Below are positions 1 through 10,850 of a DNA stretch of 64,000 nucleotides, one piece after another. Below the pieces are notes generated by a model. The model was given only the letters and a program-made list of their open reading frames with translations. It was not told the origin of the DNA and did no database searches. This stretch comes from Isoetes taiwanensis (lineage: Eukaryota > Streptophyta > Lycopodiopsida > Isoetales > Isoetaceae): assembly GCA_021234155.1 (NCBI GenBank), contig JAJEKV010000047.1, positions 7,593,071 to 7,657,070 on the forward strand, written 5' to 3'. A program made the translations under genes and the position numbers. Numbering within the stretch: position 1 is the stretch's first letter; each line of letters begins with the position of its first letter.

Positions 1-3000
1 GGAAGGTCATATTCACCACCACGAAGTAAGTCGAGCCCATGCCTTGCCCACACGCAGCTGGCAAGCCATTAGACCTAGTCAGCTGACTTCCTGCCAGCCT
101 TTACACACTGCAGGGGTCGCTCAAGAGTCGTAACATGAACCTCCTTATAAGCCGCCTGCCCCTTCACCCACAACCGTGTGGCTCTTGTGCACGTGCCGCA
201 TCTACAAGCAGGCTGTGAGAGGCTACTCTAGAGCATCAACTACAAAGCTTTAGGTCTCTACCTCTTCCCAATACAAGGAGTTCATAGAGATGCATCATCC
301 ATATATTTTCACAAGAGAACCAAAGAACTAAATCTAAATTTACAACATAGGGTTAGGTTCTTTTAGTTAGAATCTGCTATCTAAGGATCTAGGAGGCCCT
401 GCTTATGGCTAATCTAATAGGCTAAACCTACCCATTCAATGCCTAAAATAGGGTTTAGACTATCTAATTGGCCAAATACCCTGATCCTGAGGGGCTCCTT
501 CCTGACCCTCGAGCTCTACCATCCTCGGCCAAACGCCAATCTCGAGGAACTAAGGATTTACCTCCCAGCAGAAGTTCTGATGCGTTCTTGGCCGCTGAGT
601 GCCCAAAACAGTAGTTCTAAAGCTCCCAAAATCGAAAATTAGGTTAGCTTAGGCTTCAACCCTATATAGACAAGGGGGTTGGTTAGGTTTCCAATTATCC
701 CCTTTGGCATGTGATAATTGGGAATGGGCCCACTTGCCTTAAGGGCTAGGCCAAATGTGCCTACATGGAAATGTGTGTGCACATTAATGAATGTGTACAC
801 ATTGGAAAATGTGCACATTAATTGCACTCTATGGGTATAATGGCCTTACTTGGCATCAAGTGGGCTACATGGAAATGTGCTCACATTGCCGTACATTGAA
901 AATGTGCACATTAATACTAATGCATCGCCTAGCAAGTTGCCCCTGTGTATTACCCACTTGGTTACACGCTGGGCGCACGCTAATCGGGTGGCGGTAATGG
1001 ATGCGGGTAAAGCATAATATACGCCCCGGGGAGCTGCGATAATCGCTCGAACGCCACAATGTACCTTATGATGTGGCTTCGCCACCTATTTCCTAAATGG
1101 ACAGGGGCCACTCGTGTTGGACTTGTATATGTCAGCCTATATTTTCATGTAGGGTCTCTAGTTATTTCCAACCATTCCTTTAGTGCCTTATGGAACATAA
1201 CCTATGATTTCCCACGTGATTATGCCATAATTCTAACGCTATTACCTCACATGCGTAGTTTTTCTAAAGGCTTCTTTCACTAAGGACTTTGTGTCCCTCC
1301 ATATTAACCATACGCACTTCTGCTATCGCGGTCAACTTCAACTTTGATTACTTAAACCTTGTCGCTTTGGCCTCTATAATGAAGCTTGAGGCACTAAAAC
1401 CTCCCGGCCCTATATAGCACAGAAATTCCAATGTTTCGCATCTTCGCTAGTAGTAATCAAGTATAAGATTATCCGTTCCTTACACTCTTAGTCATAACCT
1501 CTAAGGGGTCTATGCCTCAAGGCAACGGGATCTCCAAAATTTACTTCAAGATTCCAGAATTGTTCCCAAGTAGGATAACTCATTTAATTATATGGACTAT
1601 TGGTCTATATAATCTAACCTTCCGGACAATACACCTCGCCTTGATTTTATCAGACTTGGAATTCCTATGTATTGCCCCACTGCTATCCCTAAAGATATAA
1701 TCACAAAGTCATCGTGATTCTTTTTTTTCCATCGTGATGACATTTTACACATCTTTATCCCCAAAACCTAATAAATGCTCTCAAATTATAACGCCAAGTA
1801 ACTATTGGTATCTAGAACCTTTGAGTAATACTTAAGCTCATCTACCGGCCACCCCTTCCAACCATTTTCCTAAGCTTTGAATGTAAAGATCACCGTGATA
1901 TGCTAGACTTACTCTAGCTTATTTCTACCGACATTTAAACTCTTTCCATATCCTCTTTAGTAGTATGGTTTACATCTAGGATAGTCAACTCCAACCATTG
2001 GGATAGCTTGATGCATTCCTATATCATAATTTTAACCTAATATCTTCGTGATATAAGCATATCATTATGCTTCTTCTCAGAACATCATTTACTTAATATT
2101 TCACTTTGTACCTAATTTTTAATATGATAGACATCTGAATATCACAATCGACATTCTCATATGATCACCTCACTATAGTATTTGATACTACTAAATCCTT
2201 CCTACATCCAAGACCGCTAATGCTTGTTATTATATATGATATAGCAACATGTGTGCACTAACCCCAAGTCTAGACTCATATGCAACTCGCTGAATATAGG
2301 CATCTAGTTATATCTACATTTCGCGCCAACTTATTTCCTCAACTTGGTTATCCTGCACCATACACATGTTGTAGTGCTTTACACCACACTAGCCTTACTT
2401 GCCTTCGGCCCCCTCAAGTTTTTTCCAGTCATAACTTCCACAAAGGCTAACCTAAGTTCCTAGTGGGACATAAGTCGACCCTAGTATAAGAACTCTTATC
2501 TTCATACTCAGATTCATATATGGAATGTGAACTAAAAGTTCTAGTATATATCCTATCTTCTTTAGTTATGTTTTACTATTAAATGGTCCTAGTACACATA
2601 TATACTAACGCTGAGTTATTCTTCGATACACACCATACCAAGTCCAGAGCACATCCTCCTTGGTGAGATGTTCATTGGGCTCTACCTTGTTCACATATAC
2701 CTTAATTTTGATATATTCAACGCGGTCATTCCAAACTCTATATCCTCAAACGTGCTGTTTACAAATAACCTTTCAAGCACCTCTTGCCTCCCCACTCTGT
2801 CATGGGTATATTACTTTGCCGTGTGGGTATTCGCCTTTTCTTCACCTTATGTACAAACTACACCCGCTTCCAGATTCTCAGTGTGTGTTGGCCCAAACTA
2901 ACAGCAGCTTCCTGGATGAGGGACAACATCATTTCTAAGGTAGAGAATGTGATGCTCCACATATTTATACAAGATAATGATAAATATACCTATTACCGCC

Positions 3001-3074
3001 ATGTAGTAGGATACCACCATGGGGTTGACCTAAAGGGATTAATTTAGCCATGCTAAATTAATAAAACCTACTAT
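1..3074. other. Gene-poor stretch, no gene recognised
   Basis: Moderately AT-rich sequence. Reading frames are short (up to about 90 codons), overlap on several frames and show no recognisable motif. The only structure I can support is the short tandem repeat listed separately at 761-926. Confidence 0.6.
761..926. repeat. Two-unit tandem repeat, period about 104 bp
   Basis: A block starting CTACATGGAAATGTG occurs at 761 and again at 865. Each block ends in a TGTGCACATTAA motif, which also occurs as a degenerate internal copy in the first unit. The conserved part of each unit is about 60 bp, and the intervening 45 bp is unrelated. There is no coding sense across it. Confidence 0.7.
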
Positions 3075-3075
3075 G

Positions 3076-4546
3076 GTTTTTATTCTTAATGTCCTAATTA
3101 GCTGCACTAGTTAATTAATGACATACACCCGCCCAAATCGATTGGGCATAGGCTTCCACTGTGACATCCAACGTGGATTTTGTGCCCACCTGAAATTAGG
3201 AGCAATTGGAGATGGAGGAGGAGAAGCAGCAATGTGCCTTTAGTTAAAGGCTGGGCTTTAGATGTGTGGGAGTGTTCTAAGACCGATGGACGGTTAGTCA
3301 GAGGTTACTTGTTGATTTGGCAGTATAGCGCCTTCAGGTAAGTGTTCTTTTCTCTCTGCTTTCTCTCGCGGGTTTACCCAGAAGCTAACCCTTGACGATA
3401 TGGTGAGTATTCTATTCCCTAGTCTCTCAGACGGCTGGGTTGATGGTTTAGTAGTCTCTTGCTTAGTTAGCACTCCGAGATGGGGATTACGGGGGTAGAG
3501 ACCTCCGAGCCCTGCAGGTATTGTAGTATGCTCCTAGATAGAGCCCCTCAGATATTCTCAGCCGCGTCAGGTACAAGATCCACCGAAGCCGTGGGAATCT
3601 ATGGCATCATTGAAGCACCGCATAAGGGGGCGAGTGATGAAGTGTGGGGTGGGTCTCACCGAGCATAAAGGCTACTGGGACCCCTTCAGAGCTAGGCCCA
3701 CGGTCACGAGAGGGCCGTGGCTGGGTCTCTGGACACTCCCCGGCATGGGCCAGTGATCACCTCAGCACTTTTGAAGATAAAGTTAGGGGAGGTGCCCGTA
3801 TGGATGCCGGGTCGCCGAGCGCGCACGCATTCTCTAGCTCACCATGGAGTCACCGCGACTCCGGGAAGGGACACACTGACCGCCTCTCATCTGGATCAGA
3901 TGTAACCCGGAGTAGTCCCGGCGGGTGATTCCTTGGGATTGCGCCTCCCAAGGCTACAATGGCGCCTATAGCTTGATTCAAACCTCTCATCCGCAAAGTG
4001 TGCACTGTGCATGGATGAGTGGACAACCCTAGCCAATGTTCTATGCCAGCCAACGCCATGTTAAGATCTCCGCTCGGCCAACTCCCCGAGACCTAGCCGG
4101 GCCAGCTGATCCTCATTGGGAGTTCCCGAAAGGTAGAACCTTAAATTTGGGATGTTTTCCCTTTAGCCTTAGATGTATCTTCTCTCGTTTCATCGGGCTT
4201 GATGGATGTGCCACCTCTTCGTGGGTGGTTATTTGTTATAAGGATTATGCCGTATAATCCTTTGTATTCACGCTCGCCACTTAGAGTCCCATTGAAGGCG
4301 TAATGTAATGTGACACCTCGTCCTTTCACCTCGCATCTTCTATGGATGGTCCGAAGTAGATGAGGGCCTCGCCACAGAGCTAGTTGCCATGGGAGGGGAA
4401 GTCCTCAGAGCGTATACGCCCCGAGCCAGATATATTCCGGTGGAGCGCTACAAGCTCTCGATACCACTGCGGACTTCAATTACTTGGCTAGGTGGCATGT
4501 CATTAATTAACTAATTAAGCTAATTAGGTTAATTAAGACAAAAATA
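3076..4546. mobile_element. GC-rich block bounded by ~55-bp inverted repeats; possible non-autonomous element
   Basis: The sequence at 3076-3130 reappears as its imperfect reverse complement at 4491-4546. Both arms share a TTTTTATTCTTAA-like outer part, CCTAATTAG and the core AGTTAATTAATGACAT. The 1.36 kb between the arms is clearly more GC-rich than its surroundings and has no recognisable protein; the short plus-strand frames around 3480-3930 are proline, serine and glycine rich without motifs. The reverse complement of 4454-4466 reads TGGTATCGAGAGC, close to the plant tRNA-iMet primer site of LTR elements. The right side could therefore instead be an LTR end on the minus strand. Which element class this is remains open. 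Confidence 0.45.
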
Positions 4547-5355
4547 CACTTATGTGCGTGGACGGAGAAGGGTAAGGTAGAGGGTAGGCTACATGAATAA
4601 ATATTGGATGTAAAAATAAGGTTAAGGGTAGGGTAAATTGTGCTTAGACTGGGTGTAAAAGTATGAATCGTATTCTCGCTCTCGACAACACAAGATCAGA
4701 TACATAGGGGTTTCTAAGTGGAGGGGCTAGCCGTATACATAGGGGTTTCTCTCACTCATGCACGACATGCTATATGCCCCAATATATAGAGGTGAAACCT
4801 CTGCCAATGTCCGTAGATGTTATTTATCTGCCTTGTTAAAGTGCTCAAAATGTGGAGACTAGAACTTGGCAGACGGCTATATCTCCATATGATTAATACT
4901 GGGCTTCAACTGTCTTAGCCAATCATATCATTCGCTTTCTTTCTTCCTATAGAAGCTTATTAGAAGCAAATCAGGCATTTAGTAAGGTTTCGTAATATAG
5001 GAATGCGCTTTTAATGCTCATTCAAATGGGACTCGCCTATCAGCACTTGGTATATTATGATGGAATGTATACGAAGGCGTTAGCCGACGGAGCATATACA
5101 TTCTTTAGCATTTTGAAGGTATGTCACAAAATAGGTGCAGTGTTGCATCCATGAACAGATAAGCAAAAGTAGACTAGAGTCTGATATTCTTTTTGAGACC
5201 TTGTTGATCTGTATATCCCAAACAGTAATGGAAGATTCACACTAAAAACTTGTTCAATCTGGGAGTCCTTTGTGAAAACGTTTCAGCAGCTGAACAAGTG
5301 CTGATGTAGAGTTGAGCCAACAAAACCTGTGAGACACAAACTCCATCATTCCCTC
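4547..5355. other. Intergenic, nothing recognised
   Basis: Contains a short direct repeat (ACATAGGGGTTTCT near 4704 and 4738). No coding frame of note. It would be the 3' flank of the MFS pseudogene that ends at 5356. Confidence 0.5.
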
Positions 5356-6120
5356 TCATGAAGAGGCCACGATGATTTCAATGGTCTCTTCGATTCTGCC
5401 CTTTTCTGGATCAAATACTTTAGGGCAAAACCTCTTATAGTACTTCATGGTCGTGATGGTAACCATGAGGCTGCTGATGCCGCCAAAAAAATAGCAGGCA
5501 GCCAATATAATAAAGGTATGTGATGATCCCTTATAAGAAAGACCATGCTGTTTTCTTGCTTCACTGTCATAAATGGTTCCAATGACAGAAAATAGAAAGG
5601 TGCTTAGAGGACTGGCCAAAATTCCAACAATGTGCTTAACACCAAACACCTCAGTGATTATGGCGGATACAACTGACATTGTGCCTCCTAAACACATGCC
5701 AATAAGTATGGATCCTGCATACGAGCTGTGAAGTGCAAACGCAAGGAGTCCAGCATGATATGATTCCCAAAACCAGAAAGTTAAAATAATGGCCTTGGCA
5801 CGCCATATTCGCATGCAAATTTCTCGGAGATAAATCCAAACCCAACTCCTCGCCAAAACAATCCAAATGCTAAGAAGATATTGGTGCGGCTACCTGCGCC
5901 GAAATATCCAATGAGGATCTAATTTGACCAAGTTGTCTGGCTGCCATGAGACTCCGATCCAAGACCCAAGTAGCGCTGTCGGCAATAAAATAACGGCGGG
6001 TCAATGCCTGGCAAGAGCTTGGGACGCATTGTATAGTTGTTTCCTCTCTCTGATCTATACCGCAATTCCTGATACAGTTTCCGGAGGAGTTTCTTTATAT
6101 ATTTCCGCACCCATTTCCTA
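5356..6120 (-). pseudogene. Nodulin-like / NFD4-type MFS transporter, C-terminal half, frameshifted
   Basis: Read on the minus strand, the pieces are a RGNNYTM loop, GLGSG, a DNLGQI-like segment, a SLGYFGAGSRTNIF segment, FWRGVGFGFISEKF, EYGVPRPLF, several hydrophobic helices including SILIGMCLGG, then EVFGVKHIVGI and a last membrane helix with a short basic-acidic tail. This order and spacing is that of the C-terminal half of the plant nodulin-like/NUCLEAR FUSION DEFECTIVE 4 family. These are multi-span membrane proteins of the major facilitator superfamily with mostly unknown substrates. The segments lie in different frames: there is a stop or shift right after PRPLF near 5785 and at least two more between 5890 and 6010. 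The last 166 codons (5356-5856) are open. The N-terminal half is not seen upstream, so the copy looks truncated and dead. Sequencing error could account for some of the shifts. Confidence 0.8.
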
Positions 6121-7716
6121 AGAAATTTAGGGCCGACGGATAAAATGATATATGCTTAATCCATCGTTAAAGGGCTTCCTAATATCTTTAGTACTCGGGC
6201 GTGTGGGCATCATCTTTCCACACATCTTTGACGTCGTTGAAGTCCCGATTTAGGACTTCAGAGTTCTGGATATTGGATATTTTGGCTTTCCATTTCTTGG
6301 ACTCGGATTGAAATACCACCAGGGAAAAAATTAAACATAGTAAATATTTTATGATATATATTTGGCTAAAGTTATTATTGTCATTACATTTATATGTATT
6401 TAGACTTGGCGAAACTTTTGGATTAAGTATTCCTTTAAGCTTTCACTTGACTATTTTTTCTAATTAGAAAAAAGCAAAAAATGTCAATTCTATAGTTTTA
6501 GATATATACAAATAATAATCAACAATCAAGGAACATACGATGATATTAAAAACTTTTAACAGAAGCTCACGACATAGTTTATAACATCCATTGTCTAAAT
6601 TACATTCAACGCAATGGGGTTCTTCTAGATATGGTGATCAAATGGCACTTATCTCTAACCATTGAAGGAAGTTATACAACCAACTCGGGCATCAAGATGG
6701 ATATTAGCCATCTCTTACAACTTCTTTTTTAAGATGTATATGTGGTATATGTAATAGAAATTCATCATTTGAAAAACTACTATCATCCATGATGGTAGGT
6801 GTAAAAATCTTTAATAAGAATCTAATATTAATGATCTAATATATAAATATTGTAATAGAAAGAAAGGTTACATCTTTAAAGTGTGGTGCTGATTGGCTAA
6901 TCCTAAAAAAAAATAATAATGGAGTACGGTTTTAAATATGGCTATTTTTACTTTTAAAATTAATCTCTTCATAAAATTCGCCAAGAAAAATTGCCTAGAC
7001 TCCCAAAATCGCCATTTGGCTAATAATAGCTACTAATTTTTTTCCATGAATAAATTACAAGTAAATTTAAGTGCTAAAATGAATATCACGACATTCTGCC
7101 GTAGTAGGTTAAGTTGAAATTTTGCGCCAAAATGACCGCCAAAAGAAAGAGAGATAAGGATGTACCCAAAAAAAATAGAACTTCTTGAGCTCGTTCTTTA
7201 CAACAAAGAACCCAGTAAGAAGAAGAAAGAGGCAAAATTCTCCCGTATGAATCCAGCCACCGCTAAAGATTGATTTCAACAAGATAAGTAACTCTTCAAT
7301 TTCTTGAAATGAACTGAAGAAATAACGCATAAATGGAAGAAACAACCTACAAGATGGCTTTAAAGAGTGTGCATTTTCTCTCAAGGAGTAACAATACGCC
7401 GGATCTAAAAAATCGATTGCATATACTTTTCTCGCTTAACCGACATTCCAAGCAGAACGAAGATGGATTTAGAGTAATTTCGAGAACGAGCCGGAAGCGC
7501 ATACACACACCGCCTTAATGAAACAGAGAAATATCCTTTGGGTTATGGCTCACTCTGGATCATTGGACCCAAAGATGATTCCACGAATATCTGAAATCAA
7601 AGGCCCTGGAATTTCCACATCACACCCATCTACAATTCGTTGCTCCCCATACATGTATTTATATAAGTACATATACATACGGAAGATAAATAGAAACATA
7701 GTAATATCAACCAGCA
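6121..7716. other. AT-rich intergenic, nothing recognised
   Basis: Long AT-rich stretch with frames below 95 codons, none with motifs. The missing N-terminal half of the MFS pseudogene would be expected here on the minus strand, but I could not find it. Confidence 0.5.
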
Positions 7717-8523
7717 AATGACATATTTAACAAAATTTGGACTTATTCAAATCTAATAGGGATACTTCAAAGATGTCATGATAAGATGTATTTTTAACTC
7801 CTGTTGATTTTAATAATTTGTTCAACTCATCATTAGATCAAAAGTATGATGGTTACTAAAGTATAAAATTACTATCTGATCTAAATTTTCACTTTAATCA
7901 TTTAAAACTAAATTTTTATCTAAGTTAAACTCTGTATGATAAAAATGTTATTTATTAAAAATATTTAAAGAAGAAAATTTTAGATTGAAATTAATTAAAT
8001 AATTACATTTATGTTTTAATTAAAAAAAGTTATCATTGATTAATTTTAATATATTTTATCTCATCAATGATAAATTGTTTAATAGCTATTATTAAACTAT
8101 TAACTTTATCATTTAATTAATTTCAACCTAAAACTTTTCTTAAAATGTTTTTAAAAGTGTAAAAAATTATAAATTATAAAATTCTCATAATAGTTTTTAA
8201 GTCAATCGCTTTTCAACCCATCAGATTTTATTTAGAAATAGGATGATTGCCAAATTTTAAATTTGTGAAATCACTGAAAGTTGAAATTTTATATTCTTGA
8301 AACGTTCAATTCTAAATGGATACAAGTGAAAATTATTTCGGAAAGCAATTTTATTTTTTGATAACCATTACAGTTTTAATTTAAAGGTAAACTTATATAA
8401 TTAGACTTTACAAAATTTTAACAATCAAGAAGAATTAAACAATACATATATTCTTATAATGGTGTCCTTGAAGTGCTATCTATTAAATCTGAATAAGTCT
8501 AAGTTTTGTTAAATATGTCATTA
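7717..8523. mobile_element. AT-rich foldback element with very long terminal inverted repeats
   Basis: The left end at 7717 (AATGACATATTTAACAAAA) matches the reverse complement of the right end at 8523. The match continues inward with only small gaps through TGGACTTATTC, the GATACTTCAAAGA/CACTTCAAGGA block, ATGGTTACTA/ATGGTTATCA and an AAAATT...TTTTCACTT block. Near the centre, GAAATTAATTAAAT and its complement lie at about 7985 and 8112, and TTATCATTGAT faces ATCAATGATAA at about 8029 and 8064. Nearly the whole 807 bp can therefore fold on itself. It is extremely AT-rich and codes for nothing. Such architecture fits a MITE or foldback derivative, perhaps of a long-TIR superfamily such as Mutator. 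I could not identify a clear target-site duplication. Confidence 0.75.
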
Positions 8524-8931
8524 ATTGAGAAAATTTGGTAACTGTGTAAATGCATAGAAATTACAGTTCATTGACATCATAGAAACAACCTAACGAAGGC
8601 AACTTACATGTGGAGACCCACATTATAGAAACAATTGCACCACGTAAAGACATTCCTAGGATGGGTCCTATGATACAATCAAGTGGCCAGTGAAGTGGTA
8701 TTCTCATTGAGCTCTTTGAAACACTGAATACGAATTAGTTCCCCGTACTAGGGGTAAAAGTTTTAGAAAGCTTGAATATGTAGCATAATAACAGGGGGTT
8801 TTCTTTGTGTTTTTGTACACTTTTCACTAAGGTTTTCCTATGATTTCGTGATGTATTCAAATAGATGTACTAATGCTGCACATCTAGAGTGCACCATTTA
8901 TGAGCCATTGATTTAGCCTTTTTTTTTCCAA
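8524..8931. other. Intergenic; holds one member of a dispersed motif
   Basis: No gene. The segment around 8655-8690 contains CCTATGATACAATCAAGTGG, which recurs near 11130 with about 70 bp of weaker flanking similarity, so it is part of an old dispersed repeat. Confidence 0.5.
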
Positions 8932-9100
8932 ATGGTCAACAACCAATGGCTCACAACAAAAAGCCCCTTGTGCTGTGGTGCATAATGGTCAACAACCAAT
9001 GGCTCACAACAAAAGCTCCTTTTGTGCTGCGGTGGCTTATGATGGTCAACAACCAATGGCTCACAACAAAAGCCCTTTTTGTGTGTGTGTGGTGCATAAT
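8932..9100. repeat. Three-unit tandem repeat, 53-59 bp units
   Basis: Units begin at 8932, 8985 and 9042 with ATGGTCAACAACCAATGGCT, followed by CACAACAAAA, a short GC-containing spacer (GCCCCTTGTG, GCTCCTTTTGTG or GCCCTTTTTGTG), then GGTG or GTGG. The repeat gives overlapping open frames on both strands that are only repeat translations (VNNQWLTT on one strand, FVVSHWLLTI on the other). Confidence 0.85.
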
Positions 9101-10379
9101 GTGGCACATGAAGGGCTTGAAGGGCGACATGTAGTGCGCTCTCACGCAACACATTTCTTATCATAACTTTGATCTAGAGCTCGCTTGAGATTTCTTTTTA
9201 TTGTGTTGGAAAGCTCTCCAAGATCTTTTTGATAGGCGATACTCTGGATATGTTTGCTGTTATCTATGCTAAAACAAAGAATTTTTTCGCCAGGTTTGGG
9301 TGGTAGGCTTTCACATATCCTATCACCGACACATGATTGCTTATTAGATATTATTTTATGGCTCATTCAATGAAGGTTGCAAAAATTACCATGCATTTTT
9401 AGATTTTTGAAAAGATACAAATTCCAAGGCTTTCTAGATCCTTTAAAGCACAAGCAAAAGTTTCCCAATCCATGGAGGCCAAAGATCATTAAGTAAATTC
9501 CAGCTTAAAAATGTTTGTGTATCGTGTTGCAAAACTTTATGACTTTCTGCACGGGATCAATCCGCTTATCTTTATGGTAACTTTTACTTATGTTCTATTT
9601 GTTTTATTGTGATGAAATTCAAAAAGCTACAAAAGATGAAAGCCTCAAATGAATTCTAGTTTTTTCCTCGGGTTTGAATTCTAAAATTTTGTCACACCGG
9701 GAGGGACGCCCCATGTCTCAGCTCAAGGGCTAAAAAATCTTTTTGCAACGAAAACCATGAACATCCAATATATAAAAATTAAATCCCAACACATAACAAC
9801 CAACACATAAATAAATCCATTGATATTAACAACCAAATACATAACTACCATTGACATTTAATTAACACAAACTATTGGCTCCCCAAATACTTAAATTAAA
9901 ATCCCCTTAAACCCCTCTTTGGTTTGGGTGCATATTCACACCTGGGTGACGAGGCGCCAGAGCCCTCATAATTGTATTTTAACGCATAAAATCAACACCA
10001 TATAGTATTCCGCTTGAAATCTTATAGTATTTTAAGTAATCTTGTTATACGTTATAGCAAATTTTGTACTTGCATACCCTTACAAACGTAGGAACTTTAC
10101 GTGACGGGTGTAGATTAAGGAATAAGGGATGAATATGCCTATCCATTGCTCCGAAACTAGACAAACATCGAGAGCATGTGAAATAAAGAATACAAGATAA
10201 AAAATGAGTTATCCGCCACGTAGGCTAAGCAAACGTGAGAAGACTGGCGACAAGTTCTCATCAGATGAAAAATGTCGCCCTTTCGGGTTTTTGAGAAAAC
10301 CCTAATGAGAAACGGTCGCCAACGCTCTCGAGAAATACCTGCAGTGCCCCTATTCAACCGAGAAATGCTCTGATACAAA
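9101..10379. other. Unclassified; isolated LTR-like signals
   Basis: TGTCACACCGGGAGGG at about 9694 resembles the start of many plant Gypsy LTRs. GCTCTGATAC at about 10368 is the reverse complement of most of a tRNA-iMet primer site. The two do not form a consistent LTR/primer-site arrangement, and no matching second LTR was found. Short minus-strand frames (10157-10378, 9142-9366) have no recognisable content. Confidence 0.3.
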
Positions 10380-10552
10380 TAAGATGCTCAGGCACCGCCA
10401 AGGATGAAGCGTGACCCCTTGTACTCTGGCAACCAGAAGGCTTCCAAGAGGATTGCAAGAAAATGACCTGCAATAGAAAGTCTAAAAAGGAGAATGACCC
10501 ATTAGAAAGTTAGAAGTCATACCAAAGCAATACCATCAAGAATATAATAAGA

Positions 10553-10850
10553 TTCGAGGCCTCCGTGCCACGCCGAAGGAAACATACCACTACTGAATCA
10601 GTCTCATAAAAGGACCGCAGAATGAACATCCGACTAAGGCCGCCTCGAGGTTAAGCAACGCCACGCCGAGAAGAAAATAAATACAATACAGCCTCTGGGA
10701 GGCTAAGCAACGCCCACACCGAAAGAAAGAGAAAGTATGTACAAATGCATGTACCACACTTCATACCATAGACTAACAACCCCCATTGAAAAATGACTAA
10801 GAAATATTGTCCCTGAGGCTACAAAGCCATACCGAGAAAAGAGACTACTT
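10553..10850. repeat. Degenerate ~50-bp repeats with a GCTAAGCAACGCC core
   Basis: Related blocks occur near 10555 (GCCTCCGTGCCACGCCGAAG), 10646 (GAGGTTAAGCAACGCCACGC), 10700 (GAGGCTAAGCAACGCCCACA) and 10816 (GAGGCTACAAAGCCATACCG). Each is followed by GA-rich sequence. The spacing is irregular, about 50 to 115 bp. Non-coding. Confidence 0.55.

Noticed and set aside
8932-9100. CRISPR-like repeat-spacer array
   Set aside because: Only three units, spacers that are variants of each other, eukaryotic context and no cas genes.
9694-10378. Gypsy-type LTR between TGTCACACC and GCTCTGATAC
   Set aside because: The primer-site-like sequence is on the wrong side for an LTR starting at 9694, and no second copy exists in the window.
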